From positions 1-64,000 of the forward strand of contig JAEHOE010000260.1 in assembly GCA_016858145.1 (NCBI GenBank): DNA of 64,000 nt, in the 5' to 3' direction. Below, one piece after another: positions 1-13,342 of this stretch (positions are counted from its first letter, which is position 1; each line of letters opens with the position of its first letter). The notes below the pieces were generated by a model. The model was not told the DNA's origin. It made no database searches and saw nothing but the letters and a program-made list of their open reading frames with translations. Position numbers and translations under genes: made by a program. This DNA comes from Edaphochlamys debaryana (taxonomy: Eukaryota; Chlorophyta; Chlorophyceae; Chlamydomonadales).

Positions 1-3000
1 CACTCAGAAGTACTCAGTCAAGGCTTTCAGCAGCGCCACAGTGCGCAGCTTCAGCAGCCAGGCTAGATGCGGAAGGCATTGGTCCCCCTTCCGCACCCGT
101 CACACGTGAGGCGCCTGGCCCTAGTGTGGGCGTTTACTACATTGATCAGCACACGCAGGGCTGTGGCCGTGCGAGCTTCAAGTGATTACCTCTACCTGCT
201 ATTCGTTACCTGCGGCTGGGCGTACAGTCCTTCCGCCTGTGAATTCGACGGTGCATCGCCGTGTGACACTGCCCGAATGGACCGCAGTGACAGGCAAGGC
301 CGCCATGGAGGCGCCCCTCAGAGCCCGACCTGAGCCTGCGACTGGTGAGAGCTAGTATACTGTGTTTGGATTAGGCGCAGTTGAGCCAGGGCAGGCCACA
401 GGGTTCGGGGGGACAACTCAATTGTTGAGGGGGCGGGGGTCTGGTTCGTGCCAGGCCGTGTCGGGGCCGAACTGTCGTCCCGCCCACGGTGCACGTCGAT
501 TACAATAGAAGCATGAATACCCTGCTAAGCGCCGATGTCGTTGACTGTAGTCGCGCGCTCGGGCCCTGTCACATTCAGCATGTCTCGTGTCCGATACTCG
601 CGACGCAACGTTTCGCGGCCGTACAGGCGACCCCTCCAGAACTGCTCCATCACCAGCACTGTATACATCGCGGCCAGAGCGGTGACGGGCCACGCAGGGT
701 AAAGTGTGAAACCCGGCGCGCATGTCGGGGGTCTCGCCATGTTGGCACGACGCGAACAAGCACCTCCAGCTCCCGAGGATGGTCGCGATGCCCTGTGGCC
801 AAGGGGTCTCGTGTTGTGGCAACAGGGGCTTTGCTGGCTTCGAAGCCGGGCGGGCCAGGGGACCGATGGTCTGAATCCTTCACTCCGGCAACTATGTCCC
901 TACGTTGCACCCCACCCTGTGCGGACCACGGGGAATCCACTTGCAGCTGATGCCGCCCCGACCTGGCCCGGTAATCCGACTCAGGACGCATTGCCCAGCA
1001 CGGCATGTGGTTTATTCTGTGGCTCAGCCCCAGGGCGTACCCCTGCCTAGCAACAGCCAGCCATGCCCCGGGGGCGCCCGCGTCCCACAAGCGCAACCCG
1101 CTCGGCAGCTTGGAGATGGCGCGCGAATCAACGGCCCCCGGATCAAGCAGCTAGGCTATAGATGTCATGAGATGCGGTACTGGTCTCTTCCAGGAAAGGC
1201 TGTAGGCGTGCGCTCTGCCCTCGAGTTTGTGGGGGGCACAAACAGCACTTGCATGCAACCCCAGCTGGGCGGCGAGGTCGCTGCCCAGCCTGCCGGGCGA
1301 GTCAAGATGAACTCTCTGCTGCGCTCAGGTATTGACCGAGAGCTCAAGCTGCTGGCGCGGGCTGGGGCGAAGGCCCGCCCGATGAGGTCAAAAGCCAGGG
1401 TCCCGTACCCACGCTTGCTGAGCCCCCCTTTTGCACAGCTCGATACACCGTATCTTCCTCTACCATAATGTCGTGGCGCTGGACGGTGCGAGCAAACATT
1501 CTCATGGCCGCTCGCGCTTGCGCTAGGGAGCACGCGGATGGGCGGGACAGGGCGCGTTACATAGCCATTGTCAAGTAGTTTGGGCCCTAGGGCGGTGGGG
1601 GTGGGGAGGCCGTAGGGACTTTCTGCCCTAAGTGAAGGAGATTATGGGTGCAATCGGGCACTTTGCTGGTCGCTATCATCCATGGGAAAGCCTGTGCAGG
1701 CATCCTGTTCTGTTTTGTAAAAACCTGGGTCCTGACCTTTCAACACCACCAACCGCCCAACCGTCAACCGCCAGCTGGTGCACGACTTCCGCCCATTGGA
1801 AATCCCCACGTCCTTCCACTTCACCCCCGCTTCCCTTTGATCCCGCCACCTGACCGCCATGAGATACCAGCCTCCCCTGGCCCCTTCACACTCAGAGTAC
1901 TCAGTCAAGGCTTTCAGCCAGCGCCACAGTGCGCAGCTTCAGGCAGCCAGGCTAGATGCGGAAGGCATTGGTCCTTCCGCACCCGTCACACGTGAGGGCG
2001 CCTGGCCCTAGTGTGGGCGTTTACTAGTTGATCAGCAACAGCAGGGCTTGGCCGGCGAGCTTCAAGTGAGTACACTCTACCTGCTGTATTCGTTACCTGC
2101 GGCTGGGCGTACAAGTCCTTCCGCCTGGTGTGAATTCGACGGTGCAATCGCCGGGTGGACACTGCCGAATGGACCGCAGTGACAGGCAAGCCGCCATGGA
2201 GGCTCGCCCCTCAGAGCCCGACCTGAGCCTGCGACATGGGTGAGAGCTATGTATACTGTGGTTTGGATTAGGCGCAGTTGAGGCCAAGGGCAGGCCACAG
2301 GGGTTCGGGGGGACAAACTCAATTGTGGAGGGGGCGGGGGGTTCTGTGTTCGTGCCAGGCCGTGTCGGAGGCCGAACTGTCGTCCCGCACGGTGCACGTC
2401 GATTACAATAGAAGCATGAATACCCTGCGTAAGCGCCGATGTCGTTGACTGTAGTCGCGGCTCGGGCCCCTGTCACATTCAGCATGTCTCGTGTCCGATA
2501 CTCGCGACGCAACGTTTCGTCGGCCGTAAAAGGCGACCCCTCCAGAACTGCCTCCATCACCAGCACTGTATACATCGCGGCCAGAGCGGTGACGGGCCAC
2601 GCATGGTAAAGTGTGGAAAACCGCGCGGCATGTCGGGGGTCTCGCCATGTTGGCACGACGCGAACAAGCACCAGCCAAGCTCCCGAGGATGGTCGCGATG
2701 TCCCTGTGGCCAAGGGGGTCTCGTGTTGTGGCAACAGGGCTTTGCGGGCTTCGAAGACCGGGCGGGCCAGGGGACCTATGGTCTGAATCCTTCACTCCGG
2801 CAACTAGTCCCTACGTTGCACCCCACCCTGTGCGGACCACGGGGAATCCACTTGCAGCTGATGCCGCCCCGACCTGGCCCGGTAATCCGACTCAGGACGC
2901 ATTGCCCCAGCACGGCATGTGTGGTTTATTCTGTGGCTCAGCCCCAGGGCGTACCCCTGCCTAGCAAACAGCCAGCCATGCCCCAGGGGCAGCCCGCGTC

Positions 3001-5732
3001 CCACAAGCGCAACCCGCCTCGGCAGCTTGGAGATGGCGCGCGAATCAACGGGCCCCCGGAATCAAGCAAGCAGCTAGGCTATAGATGTCATGAGATGCGG
3101 TAACTGGTCTCTTCCAGGAAAGGCTGTAGGCGTGCGCTCTGCCCTCGAGTTGGTGGGGGGCACAAACCGCACTTGCATGCAACCCAGCTGGGGCGGCGAG
3201 GGTCGCTGCCCAGCCTGTCCGGGCGAGTCAAGATGAACCTCCCTCTGCTGCGCTCAGGTATTGACCGAGAGCTCAAGCCTGCTGGGCGCGGGCTGGGGCG
3301 AAGGCCCGCCCGATGAGGTCAAAAGCCAGGGTCCCGTACCCACGCTTGCTGAGCCCCCTCTTTTGCAACAGCTCGATTACTCCGAATCTTACTTCCTCTA
3401 CCATAATGTCGTGGCGCTGGACGGTTGCGAGCAAACCTTCTCATGGCCGCTCGCGCTTGCGCTAGGGAGCACGCGGATGGGCGGGACAAGGCGCGTTACA
3501 TAGCCATTGTCAAGTAGTTGGGGCCCTAGGGCGGTGGGGGTGGGAGGCCGTAGGGACTTTCTGCCCTAAGTGAAGGAGATTATTGGGGTGCAATCGGGCA
3601 CTTTGCCTGGTCGCTATCATCATGGGAAAGCCTGTGCCAGGCATCCTGTTTCTGTTTGTACAAAACCTGGGTCCCTGACCTTTCAACCACCAACCGCCCA
3701 ACCGTCAACCGCCAGCTGGTGCACGACTTCCGCCCATTGGGAAATCCCCACGTCCTTCCACTTCACCCCCGCTCCCTTTGATCCCGCCACCCTGACCGCC
3801 ATGAGATACCAGCCTCCCTGGCCCTTCACACTCAGAAGTACTCAGTCAGGCTTTCAGCAGCAAGCCACAGTGGCGCAGGGCTTCAGGCAGCCAGGCTAGA
3901 TGCGGAAGGCATTGGTCCCTTCCGCACCCGTCACACGTGAGGGCGCCTGGCCCTAGTGTGGGCGTTTACTAGTTGATCAGCACAGCAGGGCTGTGGCCGG
4001 CGAGCTTCAAGTGAGTACACTCTACCTGCTGTATTCGTTACCTGCGGCTGGGCGTACAAGTCCTTCCGCCTGGGGTGAATTCGACGGTGCATCGCCGGTG
4101 GACACTGCCGAATGGACCGCAGTGACAGGCAAGGCCGCCATGGAGGCTCGCCCCTCAGAGCCCGACCTGAGCCTGCGACATGGGTGAGAGCTATGTATAC
4201 TGTGTTTGGATTAGGCGCAGTTGAGGCCAAGGGCAGGCCACAGGGGTTCGGGGGGACAACTCAATTGTGGAGGGGCGGGGGTCTGGTTCGTGCCAGGCCG
4301 TGTCGGAGGCCGAACTGTCGTCCCGCACGGTGCACGTCGATTACAATAGAAGCATGAATACCCTGCTAAGCGCCGATGTCGTTGACTGTAGTCGCGGCTC
4401 GGGCCCTGTCACATTCAGCATGTCTCGTGTCCGATACTCGCGACGCAACGTTTCGCGGCCGTACAGGCGACCCCCTCCAGAACTGCTCCATCACCAGCAC
4501 TGTATACATCGCGGCCAGAGCGGTGACGGGCCACGCAGGGTAAGTGTGAAACCCGCGCGGCATGTCGGGGGTCTCGCCATGTTGGCACGACGCGAACAAG
4601 CACCGCCAGCTCCCGAGGATGGTCGCGATGCCCTGTGGCCAAGGGGTCTCGTGTTGTGGCAACAGGGGCTTTGCGGGCTTCGAAGCCGGGCGGGCCAGGG
4701 GACCGATGGTCTGAATCCTTCACTCCCGCAACTATGTCCCTACGTTGCACCCCACCCTGTGCGGACCACGGGGAATCCACTTGCAGCTGATGCCGCCCCG
4801 ACCTGGCCCGGTAATCCGACTCAGGACGCATTGCCCCAGCACGGCATGTGGGTTATTCTGTGGCTCAGCCCCAGGGCGTACCCTGCCTAGCAACAGCCAG
4901 CCATGCCCCGGGGGCGCCCGCGTCCCACAAGCGCAACCCGCTCGGCAGCTTGGAGATGGCGCGCGAATCAACGGCCCCCGGAATCAAGCAGCTAGGCTAT
5001 AGATGTCATGAGATGCGGTACTGGTCTCTTCTCCAGGAAAGGCTGTAGGCGTGCGCTCTGCCCTCGAGTTGGTGGGGGGCACAAACAGCACTTGCATGCA
5101 ACCCCAGCTGGGCGGCGAGGGGTCGCTGCCAGCCTGCCGGGCGAGTCAAGATGAACTCTCTGCTGCGCTCAGGTATTGACCGAGAGCTCAAGCTGCTGGC
5201 GCGGGCCTGGGGCGAAGGCCCGCCCGATGAGGTCAAAAAGCCAGGGTCCCGTACCCGCGCTTGCTGAGCCCCCCTTTTGCACAGCTCGATACACCGTATC
5301 TTCCTCTACCAATAATGTCGTGGCGCTGGACGGTGCGAGCAAACTTCTCATGGCCGCTCGCGCTTGCGCTAGGGAGCACGCGGATGGGCGGGACAGGGCG
5401 CGTTACATAGCCATTGTCAGTAGTTGGGCCCTAGGGCGGTGGGGGTGGGGGAGGCCGTAGGGACTTTCTGCCCTAAGTGAAGGAGATTATTGGGTGCAAT
5501 CGGGCACTTTGCCTGGTCGCTATCAATCATGGGAAAGCCTGTGCCAGGCATCCTGTTCTGTTTTGTAAAAACCTGGGTCCCTGACCTTTCAACCACCAAC
5601 CGCCCAACCGTCAACCGCCAGCTGGTGCACGACTTCCGCCCATTGGAAATCCCCACGTCCTTCCTTCACCCCCGCTTCCCTTTGATCCCGCCACCTGACC
5701 GCCATGAGATACCAGCCTCCCTGGCCCCTTCA
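1..5732. repeat. Indel-rich satellite copies 1-3
   Basis: Relative to copies 6-8, copies 1-3 differ mainly by scattered one- to four-base insertions and deletions, many in homopolymers, and seldom by substitutions. Copy 2 is 1940 bases against a norm of about 1901. This is the error profile of uncorrected long reads at a contig end. True divergence of edge copies is the alternative. Confidence 0.7.
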
Positions 5733-7702
5733 CACTCAGAAGTACTCAGTCAAGGCTTTCAGCAGCGCCACAGTGCGCAGGCTTCAGGCAGCCAGGCTAG
5801 ATGCGGAAGGCATTGGTCCCTTCCGCACCCGTCACACGTGAGGGCGCCTGGCCCTAGTGTGGGCGTTTACTAGTTGATCAGCACAGCAGGGCTGTGGCCG
5901 GCGAGCTTCAAGTGAGTACACTCTACCTGCTGTATTCGTTACCTGCGGCTGGGCGTACAAGTCCTTCCGCCTGGGGTGAATTCGACGGTGCATCGCCGGG
6001 TGGACACTGCCGAATGGACCGCAGTGACAGGCAAGGCCGCCATGGAGGCTCGCCCCTCAGAGCCCGACCTGAGCCTGCGACATGGGTGAGAGCTATGTAT
6101 ACTGTGTTTGGATTAGGCGCAGTTGAGGCCAAGGGCAGGCCACAGGGGTTCGGGGGGACAACTCAATTGTGGAGGGGGCGGGGGTCTGGTTCGTGCCAGG
6201 CCGTGTCGGAGGCCGAACTGTCGTCCCGCACGGTGCACGTCGATTACAATAGAAGCATGAATACCCTGCTAAGCGCCGATGTCGTTGACTGTAGTCGCGG
6301 CTCGGGCCCTGTCACATTCAGCATGTCTCGTGTCCGATACTCGCGACGCAACGTTTCGCGGCCGTACAGGCGACCCCTCCAGAACTGCTCCCATCACCAG
6401 CACTGTATACATCGCGGCCAGAGCGGTGACGGGCCACGCAGGGTAAAGTGTGAAACCCGGCGCGGCATGTCGGGGGTCTCGCCATGTTGGCACGACGCGA
6501 ACAAGCACCGCCAGCTCCCGAGGATGGTCGCGATGCCCTGTGGCCAAGGGGTCTCGTGTTTGGCAACAGGGGCTTTGCGGGCTTCGAAGCCGGGCGGCGC
6601 CAGGGACCGATGGTCTGAATCCTTCACTCCGGCAACTATGTCCCTACGTTGCACCCCACCCTGTGCGGACCACGGGAATCCACTTGCAGCTGATGCCGCC
6701 CCGACCTGGCCCGGTAATCCGACTCAGGACGCATTGCCCCAGCACCGGCATGTGGGTTATTCTGTGGCTCAGCCCCAGGGCGTACCCCTGCCTAGCAACA
6801 GCCAGCCATGCCCGGGGGCGCCCGCGTCCCACAAGCGCAAACCCCTCGGCAGCTTGGAGATGGCGCGCGAATCAACGGCCCCCGGAATCAAGCAGCTAGG
6901 CTATAGATGTCATGAGATGCGGTACTGGTCTCTTCCAGGAAAGGCTGTAGGCGTGCGCTCTGCCCTCGAGTTGGTGGGGGGCACAAACAGCACTTGCATG
7001 CACCCAGCTGGGCGGCGAGGTCGCTGCCCAGCCTGCCGGGCGAGTCAAGATGAACTCTCTGCTGCGCTCAGGTATTGACCGAGAGCTCAAGCTGCTGGCG
7101 CGGGCTGGGGCGAAGGCCCGCCCGATGAGGTCAAAAGCCAGGGTCCCGTACCCACGCTTGCTGAGACCCCCCTTTTGCACAGCTCGATACACCGTATCTT
7201 CCTCTACCATAATGTCGTGCGCTGGACGGTGCGAGCAAACATTCTCATGGCCGCTCGCGCTTGCGCTAGGGAGCACGCGGATGGGCGGGACAGGGCGCGT
7301 TACATAGCCATTGTCAGTAGTTGGGGCCCTAGGGCGGTGGGGGGTGGGGAGGGCCGTAGGGACTTTTCTGCCCTAAGTGAAGGAGATTATTGGGTGCAAT
7401 CGGGCACTTTGCCTGGTCGCTATCATCATGGGAAAGCCTGTGCCAGGCATCCTGTCTGTTTTGTAAAAACCTGGGTCCCTGACCTTTCAACCACCAACCG
7501 CCCAACCGTCAACCGCCAGCTGGTGCACGACTTCCGCCCATTGGAAATCCCCACGTCCTTCCACTTCACCCCCGCTTCCCTTTTGATCCCGCCACCTGAC
7601 CGCCATGAGATACCAGCCTCCCTGGCCCCTTCACACTCAGAAGTACTCAGTCAAGGCTTTCAGCAGCGCCACAGTGCGCAGGCTTCAGGCAGCCAGGCTA
7701 GA

Positions 7703-7728
7703 TGCGGAAGGCATTGGTCCCTTCCGCA
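7703..7728. repeat. Hairpin in each satellite monomer (representative copy)
   Basis: A perfect 9-bp inverted repeat, TGCGGAAGG and CCTTCCGCA, encloses an 8-base loop. It recurs once per monomer, about 70 bases after the chosen monomer start; in copy 1 an extra run of C changes the loop. It could be a cruciform or protein-binding site, or incidental. No function is known. Confidence 0.7.
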
Positions 7729-10700
7729 CCCGTCACACGTGAGGGCGCCTGGCCCTAGTGTGGGCGTTTACTAGTTGATCAGCACAGCAGGGCTGTGGCC
7801 GGCGAGCTTCAAGTGAGTACACTCTACCTGCTGTATTCGTTACCTGCGGCTGGGCGTACAAGTCCTTCCGCCTGGGGTGAATTCGACGGTGCATCGCCGG
7901 GTGGACACTGCCGAATGGACCGCAGTGACAGGCAAGGCCGCCATGGAGGCTCGCCCCTCAGAGCCCGACCTGAGCCTGCGACATGGGTGAGAGCTATGTA
8001 TACTGTGTTTGGATTAGGCGCAGTTGAGGCCAAGGGCAGGCCACAGGGGTTCGGGGGGACAACTCAATTGTGGAGGGGGCGGGGGTCTGGTTCGTGCCAG
8101 GCCGTGTCGGAGGCCGAACTGTCGTCCCGCACGGTGCACGTCGATTACAATAGAAGCATGAATACCCTGCTAAGCGCCGATGTCGTTGACTGTAGTCGCG
8201 GCTCGGGCCCTGTCACATTCAGCATGTCTCGTGTCCGATACTCGCGACGCAAACGTTTTCGCGGCCGTACAGGCGACCCCTCCAGAACTGCTCCATCACC
8301 AGCACTGTATACATCGCGGCCAGAGCGGTGACGGGCCACGCAGGGTAAAGTGTGAAACCCCGGCGCGGCATGTCGGGGGTCTCGCCATGTTGGCACGACG
8401 CGAACAAGCACCGCCAGCTCCCGAGGATGGTCGCGATGCCCTGTGGCCAAGGGGTCTCGTGTTGTGGCAACAGGGGCTTTGCGGGCTTCGAAGCCGGGCG
8501 GGCCAGGGGACCGATGGTCTGAATCCTTCACTCCGGCAACTATGTCCCTACGTTGCACCCCACCCTGTGCGGACCACGGGGAATCCACTTGCAGCTGATG
8601 CCGCCCCGACCTGGCCCGGTAATCCGACTCAGGACGCATTGCCCCAGCACGGCATGTGGGTTATTCTGTGGCTCAGCCCCAGGGCGTACCCCTGCCTAGC
8701 AACAGCCAGCCATGCCCCGGGGGCGCCCGCGTCCCCACAAGCGCAACCCGCTCGGCAGCTTGGAGATGGCGCGCGAATCAACGGCCCCCGGAATCAAGCA
8801 GCTAGGCTATAGATGTCATGAGATGCGGTACTGGTCTCTTCCAGGAAAGGCTGTAGGCGTGCGCTCTGCCCTCGAGTTGGTGGGGGGCACAAACAGCACT
8901 TGCATGCAACCCCAGCTGGGCGGCGAGGTCGCTGCCCAGCCTGCCGGGCGAGTCAAGATGAACTCTCTGCTGCGCTCAGGTATTGACCGAGAGCTCAAGC
9001 TGCTGGCGCGGGCTGGGGCGAAGGCCCGCCCGATGAGGTCAAAAGCCAGGGTCCCGTACCCACGCTTGCTGAGCCCCCCTTTTGCACAGCTCGATACACC
9101 GTATCTTCCTCTACCATAATGTCGTGGCGCTGGACGGTGCGAGCAAACATTCTCATGGCCGCTCGCGCTTGCGCTAGGGAGCACGCGGATGGGCGGGACA
9201 GGGCGCGTTACATAGCCATTGTCAAGTAGTTGGGCCCTAGGGCGGTGGGGGGTGGGGAGGCCGTAGGGACTTTCTGCCCTAAGTGAAGGAGATTATTGGG
9301 TGCAATCGGGCACTTTGCCTGGTCGCTATCATCATGGGAAAGCCTGTGCCAGGCATCCTGTTCTGTTTTGTAAAAACCTGGGTCCCTGACCTTTCAACCA
9401 CCAACCGCCCAACCGTCAACCGCCAGCTGGTGCACGACTTCCGCCCATTGGAAATCCCCACGTCCTTCCACTTCACCCCCGCTTCCCTTTGATCCCGCCA
9501 CCTGACCGCCATGAGATACCAGCCTCCCTGGCCCCTTCACACTCAGAAGTACTCAGTCAAGGCTTTCAGCAGCGCCACAGTGCGCAGGCTTCAGGCAGCC
9601 AGGCTAGATGCGGAAGGCATTGGTCCCTTCCGCACCCGTCACACGTGAGGGCGCCTGGCCCTAGTGTGGGCGTTTACTAGTTGATCAGCACAGCAGGGCT
9701 GTGGCCGGCGAGCTTCAAGTGAGTACACTCTACCTGCTGTATTCGTTACCTGCGGCTGGGCGTACAAGTCCTTCCGCCTGGGGTGAATTCGACGGTGCAT
9801 CGCCGGGTGGACACTGCCGAATGGACCGCAGTGACAGGCAAGGCCGCCATGGAGGCTCGCCCCTCAGAGCCCGACCTGAGCCTGCGACATGGGTGAGAGC
9901 TATGTATACTGTGTTTGGATTAGGCGCAGTTGAGGCCAAGGGCAGGCCACAGGGGTTCGGGGGGACAACTCAATTGTGGAGGGGGCGGGGGTCTGGTTCG
10001 TGCCAGGCCGTGTCGGAGGCCGAACTGTCGTCCCGCACGGTGCACGTCGATTACAATAGAAGCATGAATACCCTGCTAAGCGCCGATGTCGTTGACTGTA
10101 GTCGCGGCTCGGGCCCTGTCACATTCAGCATGTCTCGTGTCCGATACTCGCGACGCAACGTTTCGCGGCCGTACAGGCGACCCCTCCAGAACTGCTCCAT
10201 CACCAGCACTGTATACATCGCGGCCAGAGCGGTGACGGGCCACGCAGGGTAAAGTGTGAAACCCGGCGCGGCATGTCGGGGGTCTCGCCATGTTGGCACG
10301 ACGCGAACAAGCACCGCCAGCTCCCGAGGATGGTCGCGATGCCCTGTGGCCAAGGGGTCTCGTGTTGTGGCAACAGGGGCTTTGCGGGCTTCGAAGCCGG
10401 GCGGGCCAGGGGACCGATGGTCTGAATCCTTCACTCCGGCAACTATGTCCCTACGTTGCACCCCACCCTGTGCGGACCACGGGGAATCCACTTGCAGCTG
10501 ATGCCGCCCCGACCTGGCCCGGTAATCCGACTCAGGACGCATTGCCCCAGCACGGCATGTGGGTTATTCTGTGGCTCAGCCCCAGGGCGTACCCCTGCCT
10601 AGCAACAGCCAGCCATGCCCCGGGGGCGCCCGCGTCCCACAAGCGCAACCCGCTCGGCAGCTTGGAGATGGCGCGCGAATCAACGGCCCCCGGAATCAAG

Positions 10701-13342
10701 CAGCTAGGCTATAGATGTCATGAGATGCGGTACTGGTCTCTTCCAGGAAAGGCTGTAGGCGTGCGCTCTGCCCTCGAGTTGGTGGGGGGCACAAACAGCA
10801 CTTGCATGCAACCCCAGCTGGGCGGCGAGGTCGCTGCCCAGCCTGCCGGGCGAGTCAAGATGAACTCTCTGCTGCGCTCAGGTATTGACCGAGAGCTCAA
10901 GCTGCTGGCGCGGGCTGGGGCGAAGGCCCGCCCGATGAGGTCAAAAGCCAGGGTCCCGTACCCACGCTTGCTGAGCCCCCCTTTTGCACAGCTCGATACA
11001 CCGTATCTTCCTCTACCATAATGTCGTGGCGCTGGACGGTGCGAGCAAACATTCTCATGGCCGCTCGCGCTTGCGCTAGGGAGCACGCGGATGGGCGGGA
11101 CAGGGCGCGTTACATAGCCATTGTCAAGTAGTTGGGCCTGAGGGCGGTGGGGGGTGGGGAGGCCGTAGGGACTTTCTGCCCTAAGTGAAGGAGATTATTG
11201 GGTGCAATCGGGCACTTTGCCTGGTCGCTATCATCATGGGAAAGCCTGTGCCAGGCATCCTGTTCTGTTTGTAAAAACCTGGGTCCCTGACCTTTCAACC
11301 ACCAACCGCCCAACCGTCAACCGCCAGCTGGTGCACGACTTCCGCCCATTGGAAATCCCCACGTCCTTCCACTTCACCCCCGCTTCCCTTTGATCCCGCC
11401 ACCTGACCGCCATGAGATACCAGCCTCCCTGGCCCCTTCACACTCAGAAGTACTCAGTCAAGGCTTTCAGCAGCGCCACAGTGCGCAGGCTTCAGGCAGC
11501 CAGGCTAGATGCGGAAGGCATTGGTCCCTTCCGCACCCGTCACACGTGAGGGCGCCTGGCCCTAGTGTGGGCGTTTACTAGTTGATCAGCACAGCAGGGC
11601 TGTGGCCGGCGAGCTTCAAGTGAGTACACTCTACCTGCTGTATTCGTTACCTGCGGCTGGGCGTACAAGTCCTTCCGCCTGGGGTGAATTCGACGGTGCA
11701 TCGCCGGGTGGACACTGCCGAATGGACCGCAGTGACAGGCAAGGCCGCCATGGAGGCTCGCCCCTCAGAGCCCGACCTGAGCCTGCGACATGGGTGAGAG
11801 CTATGTATACTGTGTTTGGATTAGGCGCAGTTGAGGCCAAGGGCAGGCCACAGGGGTTCGGGGGGACAACTCAATTGTGGAGGGGGCGGGGGTCTGGTTC
11901 GTGCCAGGCCGTGTCGGAGGCCGAACTGTCGTCCCGCACGGTGCACGTCGATTACAATAGAAGCATGAATACCCTGCTAAGCGCCGATGTCGTTGACTGT
12001 AGTCGCGGCTCGGGCCCTGTCACATTCAGCATGTCTCGTGTCCGATACTCGCGACGCAACGTTTCGCGGCCGTACAGGCGACCCCTCCAGAACTGCTCCA
12101 TCACCAGCACTGTATACATCGCGGCCAGAGCGGTGACGGGCCACGCAGGGTAAAGTGTGAAACCCGGCGCGGCATGTCGGGGGTCTCGCCATGTTGGCAC
12201 GACGCGAACAAGCACCGCCAGCTCCCGAGGATGGTCGCGATGCCCTGTGGCCAAGGGGTCTCGTGTTGTGGCAACAGGGGCTTTGCGGGCTTCGAAGCCG
12301 GGCGGGCCAGGGGACCGATGGTCTGAATCCTTCACTCCGGCAACTATGTCCCTACGTTGCACCCCACCCTGTGCGGACCACGGGGAATCCACTTGCAGCT
12401 GATGCCGCCCCGACCTGGCCCGGTAATCCGACTCAGGACGCATTGCCCCAGCACGGCATGTGGGTTATTCTGTGGCTCAGCCCCAGGGCGTACCCCTGCC
12501 TAGCAACAGCCAGCCATGCCCCGGGGGCGCCCGCGTCCCACAAGCGCAACCCGCTCGGCAGCTTGGAGATGGCGCGCGAATCAACGGCCCCCGGAATCAA
12601 GCAGCTAGGCTATAGATGTCATGAGATGCGGTACTGGTCTCTTCCAGGAAAGGCTGTAGGCGTGCGCTCTGCCCTCGAGTTGGTGGGGGGCACAAACAGC
12701 ACTTGCATGCAACCCCAGCTGGGCGGCGAGGTCGCTGCCCAGCCTGCCGGGCGAGTCAAGATGAACTCTCTGCTGCGCTCAGGTATTGACCGAGAGCTCA
12801 AGCTGCTGGCGCGGGCTGGGGCGAAGGCCCGCCCGATGAGGTCAAAAGCCAGGGTCCCGTACCCACGCTTGCTGAGCCCCCCTTTTGCACAGCTCGATAC
12901 ACCGTATCTTCCTCTACCATAATGTCGTGGCGCTGGACGGTGCGAGCAAACATTCTCATGGCCGCTCGCGCTTGCGCTAGGGAGCACGCGGATGGGCGGG
13001 ACAGGGCGCGTTACATAGCCATTGTCAAGTAGTTGGGCCCTAGGGCGGTGGGGGGTGGGGAGGCCGTAGGGACTTTCTGCCCTAAGTGAAGGAGATTATT
13101 GGGTGCAATCGGGCACTTTGCCTGGTCGCTATCATCATGGGAAAGCCTGTGCCAGGCATCCTGTTCTGTTTTGTAAAAACCTGGGTCCCTGACCTTTCAA
13201 CCACCAACCGCCCAACCGTCAACCGCCAGCTGGTGCACGACTTCCGCCCATTGGAAATCCCCACGTCCTTCCACTTCACCCCCGCTTCCCTTTGATCCCG
13301 CCACCTGACCGCCATGAGATACCAGCCTCCCTGGCCCCTTCA

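Noticed and set aside
5894..7078. 394-codon plus-strand frame in the satellite, and 183-243-codon frames in other monomers
   Set aside because: The long frame exists only because of indels in copy 4. Other monomers break it, several frames are open at once on both strands, and the translations show no domain.
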